64,000 nt of DNA from Faecimorpha stercoravium (GTDB lineage: Bacteria; Bacillota; Clostridia; Lachnospirales; Bianqueaceae). The notes beneath the pieces were generated by a model. The model made no database searches. It worked only from the letters and a program-made list of their open reading frames with translations, and was not told the origin of the DNA. The position numbers and the translations under genes are program-made. The stretch spans positions 1 through 64,000 of the forward strand of contig DVGT01000074.1 of the NCBI GenBank assembly GCA_018712555.1, written 5' to 3'. Below are positions 31,847-40,645 of this stretch, piece after piece. Within the stretch, counting starts at the first letter, position 1. Each line of letters opens with the position of its first letter.

Positions 31847-33862
31847 ATGTTGCAGGAGAGCGGAGATTATCGAATCGAAGATATGATTCGTAATGATGTG
31901 GAATTCACGGAAGAAGAACTTAAATATCTGACACTTCTATCAAGAAGCTTTCCGAGTATTCAGGCGGCTTCTACAGAAATTATCAATTTACAAGCTATTT
32001 TAGACTTGCCCAAGGGTACAGAACATTTCTTGAGTGATTTACATGGAGAATATGAGGCGTTTTCTCATATGCTGCGAAATGCTTCCGGTGTAATCAAAAC
32101 CAAGGTGGATGAAAGTTTTGGCACGACCCTGGGAGAAACAGAACGAAAGACGCTGGCCACATTGATTTACTATCCCCAGCAGAAGCTGGAACTCCTGAAA
32201 AGAGAGCAGAAAGATCTGAAAGACTGGTATCGGGTAACATTGTATCGTCTCGTTGAAGTTTGTCGTCAGGTCTCTTCAAAATATACTCGTTCTAAGGTGC
32301 GAAAGGCCTTGCCAAAAGATTTTGCATATATCATTGACGAGTTAATTCACGGATTTCAGCATATGCCGGATCAGAACGCTTATTATGATCGAATGATCGA
32401 GACGATCATCGAGATACAGCGTGCCGATGCATTCATCATCGCATTGTGTGAATTGATCACGCGGTTGTCTATTGATAAACTCCATATTATTGGTGATATT
32501 TATGACCGCGGTCCCGGCGCACATATGATTCTGGATGAACTGATGCGATATCATGATGTAGATATTCAGTGGGGAAATCATGATATTCTTTGGATGGGCG
32601 CCGCCGCCGGTAATCCAGCATGTATTGCCGGAGTCATCCGAATCTGCTGCCGATATAATAATCTGGATACCTTGGAAGATGGATATGGAATTTCTCTGCG
32701 TCCTTTGGCAATGTTTGCACAAGAAATGTATGGACAAGATCCCTGTACGGTCTTTTGGCCTGCCGATTCTGGTGGAAGCGCCATCGCAAATGATCCGGCT
32801 TCTATCAGCAAGATTCATAAGGCGATTACAATTCTTCAGTTGAAGGCAGAGGGACAGCTGCTTGCCAGACATCCGGAATATGGAATGCAGGATCGCATTT
32901 TGCTTTCGCTGATAGATTATCACAATGGAATGATTTCCATGCAGGGGAAAGATTATGCATTAAAGGATACGTATTTCCCGACCATTGATCCGCAGGATCC
33001 CCTGAAAATGCATCCGGAAGAAGAGGAAACCATGCATCAGCTGATCCGTGCATTCAAAAACAATACCAAGCTGCAGGAGCATGTTCGCTTTTTATTTTCA
33101 CGAGGCAGCATGTATAAGATCGTGAATGCTAACCTTTTATATCATGGCTGTATTCCATTGCATGAAGACGGCGGATTTGCCGGTATTACTCTTCATGGAA
33201 ATTATTTGACGGGAAAGGCTCTTTTAGATGAGTTAGAACAAACCGTACGAAAGGGATATTTTGCTCCAGAAGGCAGTAAGGAGCAGCAGGAAGGAGAGGA
33301 TATCTTCTGGTATCTTTGGTGCGGTCCATATTCTCCGCTGTTTGGGAAAACGAGGATGACAACTTTTGAACGCTACTTTTTGGATGAAAAGGCACTGATG
33401 GATGAAGGTAAAAATCCTTACTATAAATATGTAGAGACAGAACCTATGTGCGATCAGATTCTTGTGGAGTTCGGGTTGAGTCCAGAGGAGTCTCATATCA
33501 TCAACGGACATGTTCCTGTCAAAGTGAAAAAAGGAGAAAGCCCTGTAAAGGGTGGCGGCAAACTTCTGATTATTGATGGTGGACTGTCCAAAGCTTACCA
33601 TAATCAGACCGGGATTGCCGGATATACACTGATTTCCAATTCGCATGGAATGAATTTGGCCGCACACGAGCCGTTCGAATCAACGGCATCAGCGATTCGA
33701 GAGGAAAAGGACATTCATTCAAGGACAATTGAAATCAAACGGTACATGAATCGAAAGCTGGTACGGGATACGGATGTCGGATATGATTTGAAAAGACAAA
33801 GCGAGGATTTAAAACGACTGCTTTTGGCATATCGTATGGGAAAAATCAAACAACTGGTATAA
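31847..33862 (+). CDS. fbp: Fructose-1,6-bisphosphatase, class III
   Basis: The enzyme hydrolyses fructose 1,6-bisphosphate to fructose 6-phosphate in gluconeogenesis. The class III type is a metallophosphoesterase specific to Firmicutes: LSDLHGEYEAF, GDIYDRGPGAH, WGNHDILWMGAAAG and NGHVPVK provide the metal ligands. At 671 residues it is full length (Bacillus Fbp is about 670). The ATG lies after AAAAGGAGGG. It stands alone under a strong promoter. Its opposing glycolytic enzyme, pfkA, lies 15 kb away in this window. Confidence 0.96.
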   Translation: MLQESGDYRIEDMIRNDVEFTEEELKYLTLLSRSFPSIQAASTEIINLQAILDLPKGTEHFLSDLHGEYEAFSHMLRNASGVIKTKVDESFGTTLGETERKTLATLIYYPQQKLELLKREQKDLKDWYRVTLYRLVEVCRQVSSKYTRSKVRKALPKDFAYIIDELIHGFQHMPDQNAYYDRMIETIIEIQRADAFIIALCELITRLSIDKLHIIGDIYDRGPGAHMILDELMRYHDVDIQWGNHDILWMGAAAGNPACIAGVIRICCRYNNLDTLEDGYGISLRPLAMFAQEMYGQDPCTVFWPADSGGSAIANDPASISKIHKAITILQLKAEGQLLARHPEYGMQDRILLSLIDYHNGMISMQGKDYALKDTYFPTIDPQDPLKMHPEEEETMHQLIRAFKNNTKLQEHVRFLFSRGSMYKIVNANLLYHGCIPLHEDGGFAGITLHGNYLTGKALLDELEQTVRKGYFAPEGSKEQQEGEDIFWYLWCGPYSPLFGKTRMTTFERYFLDEKALMDEGKNPYYKYVETEPMCDQILVEFGLSPEESHIINGHVPVKVKKGESPVKGGGKLLIIDGGLSKAYHNQTGIAGYTLISNSHGMNLAAHEPFESTASAIREEKDIHSRTIEIKRYMNRKLVRDTDVGYDLKRQSEDLKRLLLAYRMGKIKQLV

Positions 33863-33877
33863 AATGCACAAAAAAGC

Positions 33878-33906
33878 TGGACATTATGGAATTCATATGA
33901 TATAAT
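33878..33906 (+). promoter_or_regulatory. Promoter of the cytidylate-kinase-like gene
   Basis: TGGACA at 33878-33883, 17 bp, TATAAT at 33901-33906. Confidence 0.78.
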
Positions 33907-33957
33907 CAGTATAAGAAATCGAATTGCTGTATAGCAATCTAAAAGGAGGAATTGAAT

Positions 33958-34584
33958 ATGGCAAAAACGATGATTATTACATTAGGTCGGGAATATGGGA
34001 GCGGTGGCCGAGAGGTGGGTGAAAAACTGGCGCAGACTTTAGGAATTCCTTTTTATGATAAAGAACTTATCACAAGGGCCTCCGAAGAAAGCGGTATTCA
34101 ATCCCATATTTTTGAACGGGCAGATGAGAAAACCAGTCGTGGTACTATGTTTTCCATGGGATGGAGCGCTTCGTTATATCCTGGTAATTATATGTTCTAC
34201 AATAATGATATGTTGACGAATGATTCTCTTTTTGCGATACAAGCGGACGTTATCCGCAAAGTAGCAGCCGAAGGATCCTGCGTCATTGTAGGACGCTGTG
34301 CCGATTATTTATTGGATGGTACCCCTGGTCTCTTGAAGGTTTTCATTCATGCCAGTATGGAGTACCGCCGGGAGAGGATTATGCGCCTGTATCATGTTCC
34401 TGCGAAGGATGTGGATGGTGTCATTAAGCGGACGGATCGTCAACGTGCAAAATATTATGATTTTTATACTGCACAGGAATGGGGAGCTGCGAAGAATTTC
34501 CATATTTCCCTGGATACTTCTTATTTTACTCCAGATGGAATCGTTCAACTCTTAGCCGATTATGCCAGAAGGCAGATGGGATGA
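33958..34584 (+). CDS. Cytidylate kinase-like family protein
   Basis: The N-terminal P-loop is ITLGREYGSGGREVGEKLA, followed by IPFYDKELI, SCVIVGRCADYLL, VFIHASMEYRRERI and DRQRAKYYDFYT. This is the pattern of the cytidylate-kinase-like family (AAA_26-type NMP kinase fold, about 200 residues), common in Clostridia and distinct from the housekeeping Cmk. The natural substrate is not established. The ATG at 33958 follows AAAAGGAGG; an in-frame TTG at 33952 is a less likely start. Single gene between its own promoter and a hairpin. Confidence 0.85.
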   Translation: MAKTMIITLGREYGSGGREVGEKLAQTLGIPFYDKELITRASEESGIQSHIFERADEKTSRGTMFSMGWSASLYPGNYMFYNNDMLTNDSLFAIQADVIRKVAAEGSCVIVGRCADYLLDGTPGLLKVFIHASMEYRRERIMRLYHVPAKDVDGVIKRTDRQRAKYYDFYTAQEWGAAKNFHISLDTSYFTPDGIVQLLADYARRQMG

Positions 34585-34609
34585 TCGTTGGATCATGATG
34601 AAGTATCAT

Positions 34610-34644
34610 AAGCGCGTTGTAGGAGATATTCCTGCAACGCGCTT
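34610..34644 (+). terminator. Hairpin after the cytidylate-kinase-like gene
   Basis: AAGCGCGTTGTAGGA (34610-34624) pairs with TCCTGCAACGCGCTT (34630-34644) with one G-U pair. The following T content is low, so it may be a weak terminator or an mRNA-stabilising hairpin. Confidence 0.6.
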
Positions 34645-34694
34645 ATTCAATATCTAATATCAGAATAGATTGTTCAGAAATATCATGATGTATC

Positions 34695-34723
34695 TTGCAT
34701 TTTTTCTCTTTTTTTGATACAAT
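34695..34723 (+). promoter_or_regulatory. Promoter of leuS-leuA
   Basis: TTGCAT at 34695-34700, 17 bp of nearly pure T and C, TACAAT at 34718-34723. The leader of about 85 nt shows no T-box elements. Confidence 0.75.
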
Positions 34724-34814
34724 AAAAAATAACCTGCAATGCAGATTGCTTTGATTTTATGATCCCTTCGTTCCCTGAAAAAGAGAACCGAGAGAATCCT
34801 GGGAGGTATATGAT

Positions 34815-37223
34815 TTGAAAGTTTATGATCCGAAATCCATTGAGAAGAAATGGCAGACTATTTGGGAGGAAGAAGGAGCCTTCCATGCGTCTGATAACAA
34901 AGAAAAGCCAAAGTATTATGCACTGATCGAGTTTCCGTATCCTTCCGGACAGGGATTGCACGTAGGCCATCCTCGTCCGTATACCGCATTGGATATCGTT
35001 GCCCGTAAAAGAAGGATGCAGGGATATAATGTCCTGTTTCCGATCGGTTGGGATGCCTTTGGCTTGCCTACCGAGAACTATGCGATCAAGAATAAGATTC
35101 ATCCCAAAATCGTAACCGAGCGAAATATCGCCCGGTTTAAGAAGCAGCTGCAATCCCTAGGACTCTCCTTTGACTGGACTCGTGAAATCAATACCACGGA
35201 TCCGTCTTATTATAAATGGACGCAGTGGATTTTCTTACAGCTTTTTAAGCATGGGCTGGCCTATAAAAAGGAGATGGCCATCAACTGGTGTACTTCCTGT
35301 AAAGTCGGTCTGGCCAACGAAGAAGTCGTAGGTGGAGTTTGTGAGCGCTGCGGCGGTAAGGTAGAGCGCCGTATGAAGACACAGTGGATGCTGGCTATCA
35401 CAAAGTATGCGCAGCGTCTCATCGACGATCTGGATGATGTGGATTACATCGAGCGCGTAAAGACACAGCAGAAGAACTGGATTGGACGGTCTGAGGGCGC
35501 AGAAGTGGATTTTCAGGTCGCCGGGAAGTCACTGCGGATCTATACCACACGTCCTGATACGATGTTTGGCGTTACGTATATGGTCATGTCTCCAGAACAT
35601 CCATATCTGGTGGAATGGAAAGACCAGATTGAGAACTATGAAGAAGTCCAGGCCTATCAACAGATGGCCATGTCCAAGTCAGATTTTGAAAGAACTGAAT
35701 TGGCGAAAGAAAAGACGGGCGTTGAATTGAAAGGGATTGAAGCCATCAATCCTGTAAATGGTGCCAAGATTCCGGTCTTCATCTCCGACTATGTTCTGAT
35801 GAGCTACGGTACGGGCGCTATTATGGCTGTACCGGGCCATGATACGAGAGACTGGGAGTTCGCGCAGAAATTCCATCTTCCCATTGTTGAAGTGGTTGCT
35901 GGAGGCGATGTCACCAAAGAAGCCTTCACAGACATTGAAAAAGGCACCTTGGTGAATTCTGGTTTTCTGAATGGAATGCAAGTAGAAGATGCTAAGAAGG
36001 CGATGATCGATTGGCTGGAGGAGCATCATATCGGAGAAAAAAAGGTGAACTTCAAACTTCGGGACTGGGTATTTTCTCGCCAGAGATATTGGGGAGAACC
36101 GATTCCGATTGTACACTGCCCCAAGTGCGGGTATGTGCCGCTGCCAGAAGAGGAGCTTCCCTTGCTGCTGCCGGAAGTGGAGAGCTATGAACCAGGACCG
36201 AACGGAGAGTCCCCGCTGGCCAGTATGAAAGAATGGGTACAGACCACATGTCCGCAATGTGGTGGCCCTGCCGAACGGGAGACAGATACGATGCCGCAGT
36301 GGGCCGGTTCTTCCTGGTATTTTCTTCGGTATATGGATCCGCATAATGACCAGGCGCTGGCGAGCCGTGAGAATCTGGAGTATTGGTCTCCTGTGGATTG
36401 GTATAATGGTGGAATGGAGCATACGACGCTGCATCTTCTGTATTCTCGTTTCTGGCATAAGTTCTTGTATGATATTGGCGTTGTTCCTACGAAAGAACCC
36501 TATCAGAAGCGTACTTCCCATGGTATGATTCTGGGCGCTAACGGAGAAAAGATGTCGAAGTCCAGAGGCAATGTTGTCAATCCGGATGAGGTCGTGGATC
36601 AATATGGTGCAGATACGATGCGCCTGTATGAGATGTTTATCGGTGATTTTGAAAAGGCTGTTCCGTGGTCCGAAAATGGAGTCAAAGGCTGTCGCCGCTT
36701 CCTAGAGCGTGTTTGGAAACTGCAGGATATGATGACATCCGAAGAGGAAATCTCTAAAGATATGGAAACCTGGATCCATAAGACGATCAAAAAGGTCAGC
36801 CTGGATGATGAGAGTCTGAAGTTTAACACGGCAATTGCGGCTATGATGGCTCTTGTCAACGAATTCTATGCGAAGGGCAGCATCACGCGAGGCGAGATGA
36901 AGATCTTGCTGCTCCTCTTAGGACCCGATGCTCCGCATATCACAGAAGAAATGTGGGAACTTTGCGGCTTCAGTGGACGGTTGTATCAGCAGCCATGGCC
37001 CGCATGGGATGATGCAAAAACCATCGAGGATATGATTACAATCGCCGTTCAGATCAATGGAAAATCCAAGGGAACGCTTGTAATTCCTAAGGATGCGGAT
37101 CAGGCTGCGGCCATGACCGCATTTCGGGCAGATGAACGTCTGATGGCGCAGGTGGAAGGTAAAACGATTATCAAAGAGATTTACGTCCCCGGAAGAATCG
37201 TGAACGTAGTCGTAAAAGGGTGA
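34815..37223 (+). CDS. leuS: Leucyl-tRNA synthetase
   Basis: This class Ia synthetase charges tRNA-Leu. The HIGH motif is HVGH in PYPSGQGLHVGHPRPYT near residue 46. The CP1 editing domain contains the threonine-rich TTRPDTMFGVTYMV and GHDTRDWEFA. The zinc-type Cys clusters (CTSCKVG...CERCGG and CPKCG...CPQCGG) are present. KMSKSRGNVVNPDE lies near residue 580, and the anticodon-binding domain follows. 802 residues is normal. The start is TTG at 34815 after GGGAGG. leuA begins 6 bp after the stop, so the two are probably one transcript. Confidence 0.96.
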   Translation: MKVYDPKSIEKKWQTIWEEEGAFHASDNKEKPKYYALIEFPYPSGQGLHVGHPRPYTALDIVARKRRMQGYNVLFPIGWDAFGLPTENYAIKNKIHPKIVTERNIARFKKQLQSLGLSFDWTREINTTDPSYYKWTQWIFLQLFKHGLAYKKEMAINWCTSCKVGLANEEVVGGVCERCGGKVERRMKTQWMLAITKYAQRLIDDLDDVDYIERVKTQQKNWIGRSEGAEVDFQVAGKSLRIYTTRPDTMFGVTYMVMSPEHPYLVEWKDQIENYEEVQAYQQMAMSKSDFERTELAKEKTGVELKGIEAINPVNGAKIPVFISDYVLMSYGTGAIMAVPGHDTRDWEFAQKFHLPIVEVVAGGDVTKEAFTDIEKGTLVNSGFLNGMQVEDAKKAMIDWLEEHHIGEKKVNFKLRDWVFSRQRYWGEPIPIVHCPKCGYVPLPEEELPLLLPEVESYEPGPNGESPLASMKEWVQTTCPQCGGPAERETDTMPQWAGSSWYFLRYMDPHNDQALASRENLEYWSPVDWYNGGMEHTTLHLLYSRFWHKFLYDIGVVPTKEPYQKRTSHGMILGANGEKMSKSRGNVVNPDEVVDQYGADTMRLYEMFIGDFEKAVPWSENGVKGCRRFLERVWKLQDMMTSEEEISKDMETWIHKTIKKVSLDDESLKFNTAIAAMMALVNEFYAKGSITRGEMKILLLLLGPDAPHITEEMWELCGFSGRLYQQPWPAWDDAKTIEDMITIAVQINGKSKGTLVIPKDADQAAAMTAFRADERLMAQVEGKTIIKEIYVPGRIVNVVVKG

Positions 37224-37229
37224 GTAATC

Positions 37230-38756
37230 ATGAGAAAGGTCAGAATATGGGATACCACACTGCGGGATGGCCTGCAAGTTCCTGGAGTCGCCGTCACCTT
37301 GGATGATAAAATCGAGATGGCTATGAACATTCGTGACTTGGGCGTGGATTATATGGAGGTTGGATATCCGGCAGTTTCTTCACAGGCATATAAAGAAACG
37401 GCTGCTATTACCGCGGCTATTGGCAAAGATCCTGATTCTCCATGGATTGCTGCCTATGCACAGGCCAATCGGGAAGAGCTGGAAATAGCATATGAGAGTA
37501 TACGCGAGGCAAGATATCCGATGCTGCATTTAGTCATCGGTGCCTCTCGCCAGCAGATAGAGAATCGGCTGCACAAGACGCCGAAAGAAGTGCTGTGCCT
37601 GGCCAAAGATCTTTTAGAATATGCCCGGAGCTTAACGCCGAAAGTACAGTTTACGATAGAAGATGCCTCTCGCGCGGAGAACGAATATCTATTGCAGCTG
37701 GTTCGCCTAGCAGCCGAGGGTGGGGCCTCGATCATCAATATTTCTGATACTGTGGGCACTGCTATTCCGGAAGAGTTTGGCGTGAAGATCCATCGGATTC
37801 GTGAAGAGCTGGATCAGATCAATCCTGCGATATTATTGAGCGTCCATTGTCATAACGACTTGGGAATGGCTGTTGCCAATACTTTAAGTGCTGTGAAAAA
37901 CGGAGCCGATAAGGTAGAATGCACAGTGAATGCCATAGGGGAACGGGCCGGATTAGCGGCTCTGGAAGAAGTGGCGGTTGCGCTTCGTTTTCATAGGGAT
38001 TATTTCCAGGCAGATACAGAGATCGTCACAGAACGCCTGAATCAGACTTCACGAATGGTTAGTTATGTAACAGGGCTGACTGTGCAGGTCAACAAACCCA
38101 TCGTAGGACAGAACGCGTTTGTTCATTCTCCCGGTATGCATCAGAATGCAGAAAATGTCTACGCGGCATTATCACCGGAGGAGGTGGGAGCACACCTGCA
38201 GGATCTGGAATTGAATGCAGAAAGCGGAACGCCGGAACATCTGAAAGATGCGCTGCGCAAAATTGGATACGAGAGCGCATCCGAAGAAGAGTTTCATCAG
38301 ATTTATGAGAAGTTTCGCTCTCTCATTCAAAAAAAGAAACAGGTCTTTCTTCACGATTTGTACTTCTTATTGCAGCGCGGACACTATGTGGAGAAGGAAA
38401 AATCCATTGTCTATGTTTTAAAGAGCTTCCGCGTCACTTCCAGTGATGAATTTCCGGATGCGACTGTGAAACTTGTCCGAGGAGCGGATGTCATTGAAGA
38501 ACATTCCTATGGAGATGGACCGATTGATGCGCTGTACACAGCCATTAAGAATGCGGTGCAAATGGATTTTCGTTTGCTGGAATATCGAATTACCAGCGTG
38601 ACCAGCGGCAAGGAGGCATTAGGCCGTGTCATCATTCGACTGGAATATGATGGAGAGGTCTATTACGCCCATTCCACGGATACGGATACCATCAAAGCTA
38701 GTGCGATTGCACTATTAAATGGTATCAACAACATCATTTTGGCGCGTAAAAAATAA
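37230..38756 (+). CDS. leuA: 2-isopropylmalate synthase (LeuA/DRE-TIM family)
   Basis: LeuA condenses acetyl-CoA with 2-oxoisovalerate in the first step of leucine biosynthesis. The DRE-TIM barrel opens with WDTTLRDGLQVPG (general Arg and metal Asp), has SVHCHNDLGMAVANTL with the metal His pair, and VECTVNAIGERAG. The subdomain segment QNAFVHSPGMHQN stands in place of the usual AHESGIHQDG. The C-terminal LeuA_dimer domain that senses leucine is present (SGKEALGRVIIRLEYDG...DTDTIKASAIALLNGIN), so feedback control is likely. Length 508. No leuB, leuC or leuD is nearby. A related citramalate or homocitrate synthase is possible but less likely because of leuS upstream. Confidence 0.82.
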   Translation: MRKVRIWDTTLRDGLQVPGVAVTLDDKIEMAMNIRDLGVDYMEVGYPAVSSQAYKETAAITAAIGKDPDSPWIAAYAQANREELEIAYESIREARYPMLHLVIGASRQQIENRLHKTPKEVLCLAKDLLEYARSLTPKVQFTIEDASRAENEYLLQLVRLAAEGGASIINISDTVGTAIPEEFGVKIHRIREELDQINPAILLSVHCHNDLGMAVANTLSAVKNGADKVECTVNAIGERAGLAALEEVAVALRFHRDYFQADTEIVTERLNQTSRMVSYVTGLTVQVNKPIVGQNAFVHSPGMHQNAENVYAALSPEEVGAHLQDLELNAESGTPEHLKDALRKIGYESASEEEFHQIYEKFRSLIQKKKQVFLHDLYFLLQRGHYVEKEKSIVYVLKSFRVTSSDEFPDATVKLVRGADVIEEHSYGDGPIDALYTAIKNAVQMDFRLLEYRITSVTSGKEALGRVIIRLEYDGEVYYAHSTDTDTIKASAIALLNGINNIILARKK

Positions 38757-38768
38757 AGGTACTATTTT

Positions 38769-38789
38769 GGTGGAGCCTTCGGTTCCGCC
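38769..38789 (+). other. Strong hairpin between leuA and the next gene
   Basis: GGTGGAGCC and GGTTCCGCC form a 9-bp stem around a TTC loop. There is no T-run, so it may be an RNA-processing or attenuation structure rather than a terminator. Confidence 0.5.
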
Positions 38790-38809
38790 ATATATCTGAA
38801 ATCAATCCT

Positions 38810-40597
38810 ATGAAAAAAGAAAAAAAGAAAAGTTGGAGAAAATATCTTTGGCTGAATCTTCTGATGCTCGGTTTGGCCGTCGTCATTGTACTGGGCGGCT
38901 CATATGGAATTCGTCGCTGGGCCGCTACAATGGTGCCTTCTGCGGATCAGGTGCAGGGCTTGGTCCCCGAAGAGGAAGATTCACGTCTGAATTCACAGCA
39001 AGAAATTAGTCAGCAAGAAGAGAGTCGCCAAGAGGAGAGTATTCCCGAAGATTCTTCTGTGGAAGAGGAGGTTTTTGTACCTCTTTCTCCTCATGCGGTA
39101 GAAGGTACACATCCCAGCGACTGGATCGCCGATACAGCAATCTATGTGAATGATGAACTGCAGAGCACGTACCATACTTCGAAACCGATCACGATGAATA
39201 ATGATCTGTATTCAGAATTAAATGGTATTTTCACGTTCCGCGGTAATAATTTCCGCAATACGGCGGCGTATGGTACCATTCAGACCGTGCAGCAGAAATT
39301 TGACGAAGAGAACAGTTGGAGTTATGGGATTGGTACCATTGAGACGCCAGATGGAAGCTTCTGGCCTGGTACCGGATGGACAGGACAGCCTTTGATGCGC
39401 TGTTGGAGCAGAGACATCAAAGAACACATGAATATGTACGACTGGGCTATCGAAAAGGATGATCTGGTGGAAGTGATTTATGCGGCATTAGACGGCTATA
39501 TCTATTTCCTGGATCTGGATACAGGAGAGGAAACGCGTCCGCCGCTTTATATGGGATATACCTTTAAGGGGGCCGGATCTCTAGACCCCAGAGGCTATCC
39601 GATCCTTTACGTAGGTTCGGGGTACGATGGATTTGAGGGGCAGTCTCGTGCCTTCATTATCAATCTCCTGGACTGTTCCGTGATGTATACCTTTGGAAAT
39701 GGAGATCCGGTAGCGCCCCGCTATTTTTCTTACTTTGACAGCTCGGCGCTGGTGTGCGCGGAAACGGATCAGTTAATCTATCCCGGTGAAAACGGAGTTT
39801 TATATATCATGACCTTAAATACCCAATTTGATCCCGAGGAGGGTACTCTTCAGATTGCGCCGGATCCTGTCATCAAATGGACGTATCACAGCAATCGTTG
39901 GATGTGGCCGGGCATGGAAGACAGCGCTATCATCTATCAGCAGTATCTTTATATTGCCGATAATGGAGGAAATCTTCTGTGCTTAGATCTGGAAAATCTG
40001 GAACTGAAGTGGGTACAGGATGTCTTAGATGATACCAATTGTACTCCCGTATTGGAAGTTGAGGACGATGGCAAGGCCTACTTATATATTTCTACTTCCT
40101 TCCATGCAGGATGGCGTGCGACGGAGGAAGAGACGGCCGTGATCCCCATCTGGAAGATTGATGCGGAAACAGGGGAGGTCGTATGGTCTGTCGACTATGA
40201 CTGCTGGACTATCGAAGATTTATCCGGCGGTGTGCAGGGCAGTATTGCCAGCGGAGAGGGCAGTTTGTCAGAGTATATCTATGTCCCGGTATCCAGGACG
40301 CCGGATGTCATGAGCGGACGTCTCGTCTGTCTTCGGAAGACCGATGGTGAGGTTGTATGGGAATATCCTACCGCATACAGTTGGAGTTCTCCGGTCTGCG
40401 TCTATGATCAGCAGGGGCGCGGCTACGTCATCAATGCGGATTTCAACGGAGATTTGCATCTGGTGGATGGATTGACCGGAGAGGCGCTGGATGTGATCAA
40501 TCTGGGCAGCAATATAGAATCTTCACCGGCGGTATACGAGAATCGACTGGTCGTGGGTACAAGAGGACAGTTAATCTGGGGAATCTCCTTTCAATAA
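38810..40597 (+). CDS. Membrane-anchored PQQ-type beta-propeller repeat protein
   Basis: A basic N-terminus (KKEKKKSWRKYLW) is followed by one membrane segment (NLLMLGLAVVIVLGGSYG) and a Glu/Ser/Gln-rich linker (residues 45-90). The rest, about 480 residues, is an extracellular beta-propeller with repeats of the type AALDGYIYFLDLDTGEE, LCLDLENLELKWVQ, WKIDAETGEVVWS and VCLRKTDGEVVWEYP, as in PQQ-like or BamB-like folds. It has no catalytic motif I know and may bind a surface ligand or scaffold a complex. The ATG at 38810 has no clear ribosome site, which is unusual here. It is downstream of leuSA and ends in a bidirectional terminator. Confidence 0.78.
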   Translation: MKKEKKKSWRKYLWLNLLMLGLAVVIVLGGSYGIRRWAATMVPSADQVQGLVPEEEDSRLNSQQEISQQEESRQEESIPEDSSVEEEVFVPLSPHAVEGTHPSDWIADTAIYVNDELQSTYHTSKPITMNNDLYSELNGIFTFRGNNFRNTAAYGTIQTVQQKFDEENSWSYGIGTIETPDGSFWPGTGWTGQPLMRCWSRDIKEHMNMYDWAIEKDDLVEVIYAALDGYIYFLDLDTGEETRPPLYMGYTFKGAGSLDPRGYPILYVGSGYDGFEGQSRAFIINLLDCSVMYTFGNGDPVAPRYFSYFDSSALVCAETDQLIYPGENGVLYIMTLNTQFDPEEGTLQIAPDPVIKWTYHSNRWMWPGMEDSAIIYQQYLYIADNGGNLLCLDLENLELKWVQDVLDDTNCTPVLEVEDDGKAYLYISTSFHAGWRATEEETAVIPIWKIDAETGEVVWSVDYDCWTIEDLSGGVQGSIASGEGSLSEYIYVPVSRTPDVMSGRLVCLRKTDGEVVWEYPTAYSWSSPVCVYDQQGRGYVINADFNGDLHLVDGLTGEALDVINLGSNIESSPAVYENRLVVGTRGQLIWGISFQ

Positions 40598-40606
40598 TCA
40601 TAAATC

Positions 40607-40641
40607 AAAAAGTCCGAGGCATTTGCAGCCTCGGACTTTTT
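40607..40641. terminator. Bidirectional terminator
   Basis: AAAAAGTCCGAGGC (40607-40620) pairs perfectly with GCCTCGGACTTTTT (40628-40641). It ends both the beta-propeller gene and the convergent sialidase-like gene. Confidence 0.93.
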
Positions 40642-40645
40642 GCAG

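Noticed and set aside
34724..34814. T-box leader for leuS
   Set aside because: No T-box consensus bulge, specifier hairpin or antiterminator pairing is visible in the 90-nt leader.
35679..36602. 307-codon open frame antisense to leuS
   Set aside because: Fully inside a conserved synthetase gene; no start signals.
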